Notes: generated by a model from the sequence alone, not told the origin. Positions 6,744 to 14,080 are shown, counted from the first letter of the stretch. The stretch is DNA of 14,801 nucleotides from Bradyrhizobium sp. CCH5-F6 (GCF_001556045.1 NZ_LSIC01000118.1:1-14801); one strand, 5' to 3'. A program made the numbers and translations.

Positions 6744-8798
6744 ATGAGAGCATTGAAATTCGCCGGCGGGGCTTTGGCCGCCGTCATCATCGTGATCGCA
6801 CTGCTGCTGGTGGTCGGCATCCCCTCGGGCTTCCTGACCTCGACGATTGCCTCGCGTGTCGAGAGTGCGACCGGCTATCGCTTGTCGATCGACGGCTCCA
6901 CGAAGATCAGCCTGTGGCCGACGCTGAACGTCACCCTGAACGACCTCACGCTGGCCGATCCCAAGGATCGCAGCGGCATCACGCGCCTGACGATCGACAG
7001 CGTGCAGGCAGACATGTCGCTCGCCAGCGTATGGTCGGGCCGCCCCGAGATCGGCGAGATCGTCGTCACCCATCCCGTGCTCTACCAGCCGCTGCTGCGT
7101 GAGCGCCTGCCGAATGCCGGCGCCGCGTCGAAGCCGCTGGCGCTCGATACCAATGGCGCCACCATCGACCGCATCAAGGTGATCGACGGCGAAGTCGCAT
7201 TCTCGCGCCTGCGCGATCGTGTCGAGGGCCGCATCAGCGCCATCAACGCCGACGCGACCGTCGACCGCGACCGCAAGGTCAATATCACCGGCACCGCGCG
7301 CGTCGGCGAGCATCCGACCAAGTTCGACATCAAGGCAATCGCGCCGGCATCGCCCGCCGAACGGCCGACGGTTCCGGTGGATTTCGCCATCGACATGCCC
7401 GGCGTGCTGAAGTCCCAGCTCACCGGTCACGCCGAGATGCGGCTCAACCGCGACGTGGTGATGATCAACGGCGTGAACGGCAAGCTCGGCGACGGCGCAT
7501 TCAACGGCTGGGCTTGGATCGACATTGCGAGCAAGCCCCTGGTCAAGGTCGACCTCGATTTCCAGCGGCTCGCGATGCCGCTGGCGAAATCGCCGCAGGG
7601 CACGGCCGGGCAGCCCTGGAGCGATGCGCCGATCAACGTGTCCGGGCTCAACTATGTCGATGCGCAGGTGAGGATCTCCGCGAACGAAGCCTTGATCGGC
7701 GATGCGCGCATCGCGCCGCTGGCGCTCGATGCCAAGCTCGCCGGCGGCGTGCTGAAGGCCGGCACCGCCAATCTCGGCGCCTATGGCGGCCAGGTCTCGG
7801 GCGAAGTGATCCTGGATGCGACCAGCGGCGCGCCGAGCTTTGCCATGCATTCCGACCTCGTCGGCGTGCGCGCGCTGCCGCTGCTCCAGGGCCTCGCCGA
7901 ATTCGACCGGATCGACGGCAAGCTGCAAGCCAAGCTCGCTTTGCGCAGCGCGGGCACCAGCCAGCGCGCGTTGATGGCGAACATGCAGGGCACGGCCTTC
8001 GTCAATTTCCAGGACGGCGCGATCCGCGGCATCAATGTCGCGCAGATGATTCGCTCGCTGACGGCGGGCACGCTGTCCGGCTGGCAAGGAAATCAGGACC
8101 CCGGCCAGGAACAGAGCACGGATCTGTCGCAGCTCTCGGCCTCCTTCCGCATCGACAAGGGTCAGGCGGTGACGACCGATCTCAATCTGATAGGGCCGCT
8201 GGTGCGCGTGACCGGCGCCGGCACGATCGCCCTCGACACCAAGATGATGGGCTTTCGCGTCGAGCCGAAGCTCGTGATGACGACCGAAGGCCAGGGCCGC
8301 ACCTCCGAGTCGGTCGGCTTCGGCATCCCCGTGATGATCCAGGGCAGCTGGTCGCAGCCGCGGATCTATCCCGATATGGCCGGCATGCTGGACAATCCCG
8401 AGGCCGCCTATGCCAAGCTGCGCGAGATGGGCAAGGGCCTGTTCGGCCCAGACGGCGCCGGGCTCGGCAACATCCTGGGCAGTCTCGGGTTGGGTGGTAC
8501 CACCGCGCCGGGCGGCGGCAATGCAGCCGGCAATGCCAATCCGCAGGCCCAGCAGCCCGGGCAAGACAATCTGCTCGGCGGCCAACTGGGCGAGGCGATC
8601 GGCAATCTGATCCAGCAGGGGCTGTCCAGTGGCGCGGCAACCGGCACTGGCTCCGGCCGCAGCCGCAGCTTGCCGGCAACGCCCTCCACGCCGGCGCCGC
8701 GGGCCTCGCCCGCGGACCCCGCCCTGGAGGACCCGCCGCCGGCACAGCAGGACAGTCAGCCAATGAACGACGTGCTGCGGCAACTCTTCAATCGCTGA
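6744..8798 (+). CDS. AsmA-family envelope protein
   Basis: This is a 684-residue protein. ATG 6744 has GGAAAG at 6732-6737. Residues 6-27 form a single N-terminal transmembrane anchor. The typical AsmA N-terminal region follows directly: TIASRVESATGYRLSIDGSTKISLWPTLNV written in short strands, starting ASRVESATG, then RLSIDGSTKISLWP. A long beta-rich periplasmic body runs to about residue 560. Residues about 375-512 resemble the AsmA C-terminal region (GLAEFDRIDGKLQAKLAL; DGAIRGINVAQMIRS; GTIALDTKMMGFRVEPKL). Residues about 572-665 are a low-complexity Gly/Ala/Asn/Gln/Pro/Ser tail, before a short end (MNDVLRQLFNR). AsmA relatives are membrane-anchored periplasmic proteins linked to outer-membrane assembly and phospholipid transport between membranes. 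The exact role of this one is inferred only from family. It is divergent from the Crp-like gene and may be under its control; the cyclase gene follows after 226 bases. Confidence 0.88.
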   Translation: MRALKFAGGALAAVIIVIALLLVVGIPSGFLTSTIASRVESATGYRLSIDGSTKISLWPTLNVTLNDLTLADPKDRSGITRLTIDSVQADMSLASVWSGRPEIGEIVVTHPVLYQPLLRERLPNAGAASKPLALDTNGATIDRIKVIDGEVAFSRLRDRVEGRISAINADATVDRDRKVNITGTARVGEHPTKFDIKAIAPASPAERPTVPVDFAIDMPGVLKSQLTGHAEMRLNRDVVMINGVNGKLGDGAFNGWAWIDIASKPLVKVDLDFQRLAMPLAKSPQGTAGQPWSDAPINVSGLNYVDAQVRISANEALIGDARIAPLALDAKLAGGVLKAGTANLGAYGGQVSGEVILDATSGAPSFAMHSDLVGVRALPLLQGLAEFDRIDGKLQAKLALRSAGTSQRALMANMQGTAFVNFQDGAIRGINVAQMIRSLTAGTLSGWQGNQDPGQEQSTDLSQLSASFRIDKGQAVTTDLNLIGPLVRVTGAGTIALDTKMMGFRVEPKLVMTTEGQGRTSESVGFGIPVMIQGSWSQPRIYPDMAGMLDNPEAAYAKLREMGKGLFGPDGAGLGNILGSLGLGGTTAPGGGNAAGNANPQAQQPGQDNLLGGQLGEAIGNLIQQGLSSGAATGTGSGRSRSLPATPSTPAPRASPADPALEDPPPAQQDSQPMNDVLRQLFNR

Positions 8799-8910
8799 TC
8801 GACGGGAAAATCCTCGCATCGCTTCCATCGCTGAGACTTCCGCCGAACGGATGAGCCAGCGGCAATTCACCCCCTTCCGCCTGCCCGGAAGTCCCCAAGG
8901 AGTAACCACA

Positions 8911-8930
8911 CCGGCCGGTCCGCCGGCCGG
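8911..8930. repeat. GC-rich perfect hairpin between the AsmA and cyclase genes
   Basis: CCGGCCGG (8911-8918), loop TCCG, CCGGCCGG (8923-8930) form an 8-bp perfect stem. A second smaller hairpin (GGGCC, loop TGCAC, GGCCC) lies at 8973-8987. Neither is followed by a T-tract. They fall between the AsmA stop (8798) and the cyclase start (9025), so they may terminate or attenuate transcription, or shape the cyclase leader. In DNA this GC-rich, chance palindromes are not rare. Confidence 0.35.
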
Positions 8931-9024
8931 GCGACCGCCCCAAGGCCCAAATTGTGGTAGAACGGCGCGGAAGGGCCTGCACGGCCCGCAGCGCCGGCGT
9001 CGATGGCGGCGCGAGAGGATCGGG

Positions 9025-11472
9025 ATGGCAGGAGCGAACGACAAGACACGATCTCTGCGCGGGGGCCTGTTCGCCAAATACGTCGTCTCCCTCGTCGGCC
9101 TCGTCGTGTTCGTCCTCGCCGTCAACGGCGCGATGGAGACCTGGATCTCCTACCGCGCCACCCGGACACAGCTGACCGACGGGCTTGAGGACAAGGCGCA
9201 GGCGGCCGCCCGGCGGATCGAGCAGTCGATCTCCGAGCTCGACCGCCAGATCAGCTGGGTGACGCGGGCGAGCCAGGACACGCTGGAGAAGCGCCGCGCC
9301 GACTACGCCCAGCTGCTGCACCAGGTCTCCGACGTCAACCAGCTGTTCCAGCTCAACGGCGACGGCCGCGAGGTGCTGCGCGTCTCCAGGCATTCGACCA
9401 CGACCGGCGGCAATGCCGACCTCTCCCGCGACGCGCGCTTCACCGACGCCGTCGCCCGCGGCGTCAGCTATGCGCCGGCCTGGTTCGCCGACCGGACGCC
9501 GCTGATGTCGATCTCGGTGGCGCATTCCGGCTTCAATGCCGGCGTCACCGTGGCCGAGATCGATCTCAGCTTCCTCTCCGACTTCCTGTCCGACGCCCAG
9601 GTCGGCAAGGCGGCCTTCGCCTATGTCGTCGACCCGCGCGGCCGGGTGCTGGCGACGTCCTCGAAAGGACCCGAGGTCGGCAAGGATCTCTCCAAGCTGC
9701 CGCAGGTTGCGGCCGCGATCGCGCCCGGCCACGAGCCCGCCTCGTCCGGCACCGACTTCAACGGCCATGCCGTGATGAGCGCCGCGAGCATCGTGCCGAA
9801 GCTCGGCTGGAGCGTGCTGTTCGAGCAGCCGACCACGCAGGCCTTGATGCCGATCCGCGACCAGCTGGTGCGCATCGCGCTGCTGATCGGCATCGGCCTG
9901 ATGGTCGCGATCCTCGCCGGCACGCTGCTGGCACGCCGCATGATCATCCCGATCACGGCGCTACGCGACGGCGCGCACAAGCTCGGCGAAGGCGATTTCA
10001 GCCACCGCATCGACGTGCACACCTCCGACGAGCTGGAAGACCTCGCCGGGCAGTTCAACCGCATGGCCGACCAGATCCAGGAGACCTATTCGAACCTGGA
10101 GAGCAAGGTCGAGGAACGCACCCGCGACCTCGCGCAGTCGATCCACGAGCTCAAGGTGCTGGAGGAGGTCGGCCGCGCGGTGGCCTCCTCGCTCGATCTC
10201 AACGCGGTGCTTGCGACGATCGCGGCCCGCGCCATCGAGATCACCCGCGCCGACGCGGTGCTGATCTACGGCTTCGACGCCGAGGCGCGCCGCTTCAACC
10301 TGGTCGAGGCCAACGGCATCGACAAATCCGCCGACGGCGCGCATGTCACCATCGCGCAGGGCGAGAACATCCTGAGCGATGCCGCCGCCAGCGGCGAGCC
10401 GATCGCGCTCGCCGCACTCGACGAGGCCGCCGAGCAGCCGCTGCGCGAGGTCGCGCTCGCGGCCGGCTTCAACTCGGTGCTGGTGGTGCCGCTGATCGAC
10501 CAGCAGGGCACGCTGGGCTCGCTGGTGGTGCTGCGCCGCGCCGGCGGCGAGTTCGCCGGCAGCGTCATCGGCCTGATGCGCACCTTCGCCAACCAGGCCG
10601 TGCTGGCGATGCGCAATGCGCGGCTGTTCAGCGAGGTCGACCACAAGAGCCACGCGCTGGAGGCCGCGAACAAGACCGTGCGCGCCCAGGCGGACAAGCT
10701 GCGCGAGCAGACCGAGCAGCTCAAGGACTGGAACAAGTCGCTGGAGGCGCGCGTCAAGACCCAGCTCGGCGAGATCGAGCGCATCCGCAAGCTCGAGCGT
10801 TTCCTGGCGCCGCAGGTGGCGCAGCTGATCGCCTCCTCCGACAGCCCCGAGGGACTGCTCACCAGCCAGCGCCGCGAGGTCACGGTCGTATTCTGCGACC
10901 TGCGCGGCTTCACCGCGTTCACGGAAGCGACCGAGCCGGAAGAGGCGATGAACGTGCTGCGCGAGTATCACGCCGCGCTCGGCAAGCTGATCTTCAAATA
11001 CGAGGGCACGCTCGACAAATATGCCGGCGACGGCGTGATGATCCTGTTCAACGCGCCGATCCAGTTCGAGGACCACGTCAAGCGCGCGGTGAAGATGGCG
11101 GTGGAGATGCGCGACACCATCGGCCCCCTGACCGAGCGCTGGCGCAACCGCGGGCACAGCCTCGGCTTCGGCATCGGCATCGCGCTCGGCTATGCCACGC
11201 TCGGCCAGGTCGGCTTCGAGCAGCGGCTGGAATATGCCGCTATCGGCAGCGTCACCAACCTCGCCTCCCGCCTCTGCGGCGAAGCCAAGCCCAACCAGAT
11301 CGTGGTGAGCCGCCGCGTCTACGGCATGGTCGAGCCCTGGGTCGAAGCCCGCGCCCTCGACGATCTCCAGCTCAAGGGTTTTAACCACCCGGTGCTCGCG
11401 ATGGAGATCCTGAGCTGGCGCGAGGAGGTGGAGAACGTGGTTGATGCGGCCGCGGCGCGGCGGCGGGGGTAG
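9025..11472 (+). CDS. Membrane receptor class III adenylate/guanylate cyclase (sensor-HAMP-GAF-cyclase)
   Basis: This is an 815-residue protein from ATG 9025, chosen because AGAGGA lies at 9014-9019 and a membrane segment follows at once. An in-frame ATG at 8851 would add 58 Pro/Arg-rich residues translated through the hairpins. Order: TM1 19-38; periplasmic sensor 40-283 (probably a dCACHE-like fold: SYAPAWFADRTPLMSIS; AYVVDPRGRVLATS); TM2 284-303; HAMP 304-357; GAF about 377-530; coiled coil about 536-610; class III cyclase about 617-790. Catalytic residues are D625 (VFCDLRGFT) and D669 (YAGDGVM) for metals, K665 for the purine, and N745 and R749 (TNLASRL) for the transition state. So the domain should work as a homodimer. 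The position that is Asp (or Thr) in many cyclases is A738 (EYAAIGSVTN), so adenine or guanine preference is not certain; Lys favours ATP. It probably turns an external signal into cyclic nucleotide, with the Crp-like protein as a candidate target. Confidence 0.93.
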   Translation: MAGANDKTRSLRGGLFAKYVVSLVGLVVFVLAVNGAMETWISYRATRTQLTDGLEDKAQAAARRIEQSISELDRQISWVTRASQDTLEKRRADYAQLLHQVSDVNQLFQLNGDGREVLRVSRHSTTTGGNADLSRDARFTDAVARGVSYAPAWFADRTPLMSISVAHSGFNAGVTVAEIDLSFLSDFLSDAQVGKAAFAYVVDPRGRVLATSSKGPEVGKDLSKLPQVAAAIAPGHEPASSGTDFNGHAVMSAASIVPKLGWSVLFEQPTTQALMPIRDQLVRIALLIGIGLMVAILAGTLLARRMIIPITALRDGAHKLGEGDFSHRIDVHTSDELEDLAGQFNRMADQIQETYSNLESKVEERTRDLAQSIHELKVLEEVGRAVASSLDLNAVLATIAARAIEITRADAVLIYGFDAEARRFNLVEANGIDKSADGAHVTIAQGENILSDAAASGEPIALAALDEAAEQPLREVALAAGFNSVLVVPLIDQQGTLGSLVVLRRAGGEFAGSVIGLMRTFANQAVLAMRNARLFSEVDHKSHALEAANKTVRAQADKLREQTEQLKDWNKSLEARVKTQLGEIERIRKLERFLAPQVAQLIASSDSPEGLLTSQRREVTVVFCDLRGFTAFTEATEPEEAMNVLREYHAALGKLIFKYEGTLDKYAGDGVMILFNAPIQFEDHVKRAVKMAVEMRDTIGPLTERWRNRGHSLGFGIGIALGYATLGQVGFEQRLEYAAIGSVTNLASRLCGEAKPNQIVVSRRVYGMVEPWVEARALDDLQLKGFNHPVLAMEILSWREEVENVVDAAAARRRG

Positions 11473-11524
11473 CTGCGGCTCACGGACCCACGCACACTCA
11501 TCATCTGCACGTTCTCCAGAGGCA

Positions 11525-11549
11525 AGTAGTCAAGGAATCCTTGACTACT
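11525..11549. repeat. 25-base near-perfect palindrome
   Basis: AGTAGTCAAGGA (11525-11536), one central A, then TCCTTGACTACT (11538-11549): twelve perfectly complementary bases on each side. The single-base centre suits a dimeric protein-binding site or a cruciform better than a terminator hairpin, since there is no loop and no T-tract. It lies 52 bases after the cyclase stop. Confidence 0.7.
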
Positions 11550-11725
11550 GCTCGCCGCAAGCGGGCCCGAGAGAATGACATCAGGCCGCAGCCGAGATGT
11601 CCCTAAATCAAAAACGTCGAAAACAACCCCATGCACAGTAGACGAGGTCTTTGAGATCAAGGGGTTACGCGTGCCTTACGCACGTGCTGGCGCGGTTTGA
11701 CTTGTCGGGCAAAACATCGGCAGAA

Positions 11726-11734
11726 TGGTATGAT
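11726..11734 (+). promoter_or_regulatory. Extended -10 promoter for the DUF1963-like gene
   Basis: TGGTATGAT is an extended -10 element (TG-N-TATGAT, five of six to TATAAT). No good -35 lies at 16-18 bases; TTGACT at 11697-11702 is too far (26 bases). A TTTG-N10-CAAA inverted motif spans 11696-11713 just upstream. Transcription would begin near 11741, leaving a leader of about 85 bases with the hairpin at 11783-11801, before the ribosome site at 11815. It supports the GTG 11826 start. Confidence 0.45.
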
Positions 11735-11782
11735 CTCCACGGCCCCTCCCCCCGAACCACATCCCTCCTCCCCGCGACCAAC

Positions 11783-11801
11783 CCTCGCCTCATTGGCGAG
11801 G
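11783..11801 (+). repeat. 7-bp hairpin in the leader of the DUF1963-like gene
   Basis: CCTCGCC (11783-11789), loop TCATT, GGCGAGG (11795-11801). It ends 13 bases before the GGAG ribosome site at 11815-11818. It could affect mRNA stability or translation; no alternative pairing partner was found by eye. Confidence 0.45.
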
Positions 11802-11825
11802 CTGGAATCCGGATGGAGACGGACC

Positions 11826-12692
11826 GTGGCGTTTGCATTGCCTTCGCGTGCTTATGATCTGCAGATGCTGGACCGCCCCGCCGACCGCGCGCGCGATCAT
11901 GGCTGGGTCTTTGGGTTGCCGCCGGGCATCACGAGCGAAGAATGGCCGCTCGATCCGGTCAGCGGCTATCCGCTCATGCACGGGTTCACGCTGCTGCTGC
12001 CGGAGGATTATCGCGTGCATGGCGAGGACATCGTCGCGGTGTCGTTCTTTGCCACCGCGCCCGATCACAATGACGGCGGCGCACCCGACGATCCCGAAAT
12101 CCGCGAAGCGGTGATGGCGCGGCCCGCGCATCCGCGCCTGTCGCGCATGACCGACATTCTCGACTACGAATATGCCGCACTGCTTCTCACCAAATCGGAA
12201 TACGAGGGCGGGTTCGCGACGCCGCCGGCACCGCTGGCGCTGGCGACGGCGGAGCGGCCGCGCTGGCTCGACGTCGGCGGCGCCAGCGCCTTCTACGAGG
12301 CCGCCGCGCCTTACGTCAGGAAGATGTTCGCCGCGCCGCCGCGCACCGATCTCACTGAAACCCGCGCAATCGCCATGACGCCCCGCGCGAATGATCCCAA
12401 TGCGGGCAAGGGCCCGCAGGACGAGGACACACGCAAGAACCCGCCGACCGGCTATCAGTCCTATTACTATTTCGTCGGAGGCGTGCTGAGCGGCGATAAT
12501 TACCGTCTGCATGACTGGGTCAAGGACCATGCCCCCAACCATCTCGGCGGCACCATGCGGCCTTGCCAGGTCGAGCCGGAGATGAGCCCGTTCTATATCG
12601 AGTTCGAGGAATATTTCGGCGGCTACAATTTCGGCGGCGGCAACGCCCAGCTCGACTTCAGGGACATGAAGTTCGAATGGGCTTGCGGGTAG
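11826..12692 (+). CDS. Uncharacterised protein with weak DUF1963 (YwqG)-like features
   Basis: The proposed protein has 288 residues from GTG 11826, where GGAG (11815-11818) sits seven bases upstream. Earlier in-frame starts (ATG 11730, TTG 11697) would overlap the extended -10 element and the hairpin, and add low-complexity Pro/Ser/Arg sequence. There is no signal peptide or membrane segment, so it is probably cytoplasmic. Residues 28-63 (VFGLPPGITSEEWPLDP; GYPLMHGFTLLLPEDYR) and the end (HLGGTMRPCQ; FGGGNAQLDFRDMKFEWACG) recall the WP-x-D, G-G-x-P and closing Gly-rich strands of DUF1963/YwqG proteins. This is a loose resemblance by eye, not a secure assignment. Residues 186-215 are a polar, probably disordered insert (RANDPNAGKGPQDEDTRKNP). 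Cysteines are at 247 and 287. It has its own promoter and stands alone; the next gene converges on it across a palindromic repeat. Function is unknown. Confidence 0.75.
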   Translation: MAFALPSRAYDLQMLDRPADRARDHGWVFGLPPGITSEEWPLDPVSGYPLMHGFTLLLPEDYRVHGEDIVAVSFFATAPDHNDGGAPDDPEIREAVMARPAHPRLSRMTDILDYEYAALLLTKSEYEGGFATPPAPLALATAERPRWLDVGGASAFYEAAAPYVRKMFAAPPRTDLTETRAIAMTPRANDPNAGKGPQDEDTRKNPPTGYQSYYYFVGGVLSGDNYRLHDWVKDHAPNHLGGTMRPCQVEPEMSPFYIEFEEYFGGYNFGGGNAQLDFRDMKFEWACG

Positions 12693-12700
12693 GCTTTAGT

Positions 12701-12752
12701 TTGACGCGTTTTGCTTGACGCGAACCGGTATCCACTTCGCTCGAAAACGCTC
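12701..12752. repeat. Genus-type palindromic intergenic repeat between convergent genes
   Basis: The element has nested inverted arms: GCGTTTT (12706-12712) with AAAACGC (12744-12750), and GCGAA (12720-12724) with TTCGC (12736-12740), around a central ACCGGT (12724-12729). The text GCGAACCGGTATCCACTTCG is one that I recall as a common short dispersed palindrome in Bradyrhizobium and related genomes; this is memory, not a search. It fills the gap between the convergent stops (12692 and 12756), and may serve as a bidirectional terminator or mRNA 3' end. Confidence 0.65.
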
Positions 12753-12755
12753 TGA

Positions 12756-14066
12756 TCACGCCCCCCGCTTCGGCCCGATCGCCTCGAAGGCGGCCTTCTG
12801 CTCGTCGCTCAGATCCGCCTGGAAATCGTCGAGCGCGTCGCTGATGCCGCCGACGGATTGCAGCATCGTCTGCAACCGCGCCTTCACGGCCGCGAGGCGG
12901 GCCTGCGGTGTGGCGGCCGCTTGCCTCGGGCAGGCGCTCAGCGTTTCCATGGTGCGCAGGGTTGCGTCCTGCAGCACCTCGAAGCGGGCGCGGCCGACCT
13001 CGTCGAGCTTGAGCGTGGCGGCGACGTCTTCGGCGGGCCATTGCTGCTGCACGAGCTGCTCGTATTGGCGCTGCGCCTTTTCGTCATAGCGCGGATCGTA
13101 GTCCGCCTGGCAGGCGGCCGCCGCCTGCGCGTCCTTGCGCTGAATCGCGGCGAGCGCCGTGCGACGCTCATTGGCGAGCGCCTCGAGCCTGGCCTTCTGG
13201 TCGTCATTGAGGAGATCGACGAACTTCGACAGCGGCTGCGCGACCTCGTCCGTCGCCTTGATCATGGCCTCGAGCCGCTCGCGCATCAGGCCGAGGCGCT
13301 CGGAGGCCGTCGCCGGAGCTTGCGCCGGGCACGCGGCGCGAATGGTGTCGCGCGCTGCAAGCCAGGCGGATGCGAGCTCGTCGAGCGCGGTGCGCTGCAA
13401 TTCGTTCGGCGTGATCGCCGCGGCGATGCGGTCGACCGGCAGGCCGCCGGTATCGCTGGCCTCGCAGAGCGTTTCTGCCGTCGGAACCCTTCGTCCGCGG
13501 CGGCCTTGCGGCGCGGTGTAGGCGGCGAGCTCCGTCGCCGCATAGGGCGCGAAGATCGCGGCATAGATGTCGCCATAGCCATAGAAGGAGAGGCTGGTGG
13601 AGTCGCCGAGGATGATCGCGGTGGTGAGATCGTCATGCGCGAACGGCCAGAACACCGGGCCGACCCAGCCGTAGCTGCCGTCGGGATGGCGCCACCAGCC
13701 CTGCGGGCGGCGGCCGCCATGCCAGCCCGCCAGCGCAGCCTGCGCCGTGAGGGCCGCACGCAGGACGTAAGGGTTGGACAGCTGGCCGCGCTCGGCCCGG
13801 CGCGGGTCCTGCGACCTCAGCGCAGCGGAGCGATAACGGCCACCGCGCACGGCCATGCGGGGATGACGCAGGCGCGACATGCCGAGCATGTGGCCGACGG
13901 CGAAACGCGCGACTCCGAGCGGACCGCCGCGCAATCCGAATTGCGCCTCGGCTTTGCCAGGCAGCAACACGGCCGCAATCACCAGGGCCGCGCCGGCCAG
14001 CGCCAGTCCCATGCGTCGCGGAATGATCGCCGACTTGACCACAGACTGGACCACAGACTTGGCCAC
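12756..14066 (-). CDS. Exported protein with two LTXXQ (Spy/CpxP-like) units
   Basis: This is a 436-residue protein from GTG 14066 (complement), with AGGAGGG at 14080-14074. A TTG at 14156 would extend it by 30 residues but has no ribosome site. Residues 1-42 are a long signal peptide (hydrophobic 20-36, cut near AEA-Q). Residues 43-140 are Gly/Arg/Trp-rich (WHGGRRPQGWWRHPDGSYGW). The C-terminal half has two related helical units. Unit 1 (about 218-297) begins ITPNELQRTALDEL and ends LLNDDQKARLEAL; unit 2 (about 351-430) begins LKLDEVGRARFEVL and ends LSDEQKAAFEAI. Both share ACPxQ (C246, C379), T-x-x-x-RL and xxQKAxxEA. These LTXXQ-like motifs are typical of the Spy/CpxP periplasmic chaperone-like family. 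Other cysteines are C201 and C319. The role is probably periplasmic, by family inference. The gene lies downstream of the LysM gene but a hairpin (14200-14233) separates them. Confidence 0.8.
   Translation of the reverse strand: MAKSVVQSVVKSAIIPRRMGLALAGAALVIAAVLLPGKAEAQFGLRGGPLGVARFAVGHMLGMSRLRHPRMAVRGGRYRSAALRSQDPRRAERGQLSNPYVLRAALTAQAALAGWHGGRRPQGWWRHPDGSYGWVGPVFWPFAHDDLTTAIILGDSTSLSFYGYGDIYAAIFAPYAATELAAYTAPQGRRGRRVPTAETLCEASDTGGLPVDRIAAAITPNELQRTALDELASAWLAARDTIRAACPAQAPATASERLGLMRERLEAMIKATDEVAQPLSKFVDLLNDDQKARLEALANERRTALAAIQRKDAQAAAACQADYDPRYDEKAQRQYEQLVQQQWPAEDVAATLKLDEVGRARFEVLQDATLRTMETLSACPRQAAATPQARLAAVKARLQTMLQSVGGISDALDDFQADLSDEQKAAFEAIGPKRGA
14031..14066 (-). repeat. Three 12-base tandem repeats at the 5' end of the LTXXQ-protein gene
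   Basis: On the minus strand, from 14066 downward, the gene begins with GTGGCCAAGTCT, GTGGTCCAGTCT and GTGGTCAAGTCG: three near-identical 12-base units encoding VAKS, VVQS and VVKS. Each starts with an in-frame GTG that could initiate (14066, 14054, 14042), though only the first has the strong AGGAGGG site. The repeat lengthens the charged n-region of the signal peptide. Confidence 0.75.
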
Positions 14067-14073
14067 GTCCTGG

Positions 14074-14080
14074 CCCTCCT
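14074..14080 (-). promoter_or_regulatory. Ribosome binding site deciding the GTG 14066 start
   Basis: AGGAGGG (complement of 14080-14074) lies seven bases before the GTG at 14066. It is the best ribosome site in the region and decides against the upstream TTG at 14156. Confidence 0.65.

Larger units (their letters stand above)
11473..11825. other. 353-base intergenic region with palindrome and promoter, no confident gene
   Basis: This stretch between the cyclase stop and the next gene is visibly more AT-rich in places (for example TAAATCAAAAACGTC near 11604) than the flanking genes. It holds a 25-base palindrome (11525-11549), a small CGTGC/GCACG hairpin (about 11670-11684), a TTTG-N10-CAAA inverted motif (11696-11713), an extended -10 promoter (11726-11734) and a 7-bp hairpin (11783-11801). 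A minus-strand reading frame crosses it but runs into the cyclase gene in the wrong frame and has no family signature. I see no tRNA. Confidence 0.6.

Noticed and set aside
8851..9024. A 58-residue N-terminal extension of the cyclase from ATG 8851
   Set aside because: It is Pro/Arg/Gly-rich, runs through two GC hairpins and precedes a normal ribosome site and TM1. The 9025 start is better.
6570..9125. A very long minus-strand open frame (851 codons) opposite the AsmA gene
   Set aside because: It is antisense to a gene with clear AsmA features, is Arg/Asp/His/Gly-rich, has no domain signature and arises from strong GC bias at third codon positions.
9961..11388. A 475-codon minus-strand open frame opposite the cyclase
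   Set aside because: It mirrors the HAMP, GAF and cyclase codons on the sense strand; its composition is Asp/Gly/Ala/His/Leu-rich with no motif. It is a shadow of the real gene.
11319..11660. A minus-strand open frame of 113 codons across the cyclase end and the intergenic region
   Set aside because: Its C-terminal third is antisense to the cyclase and the rest matches no family that I know. A degraded gene remnant cannot be excluded, but there is no positive evidence.
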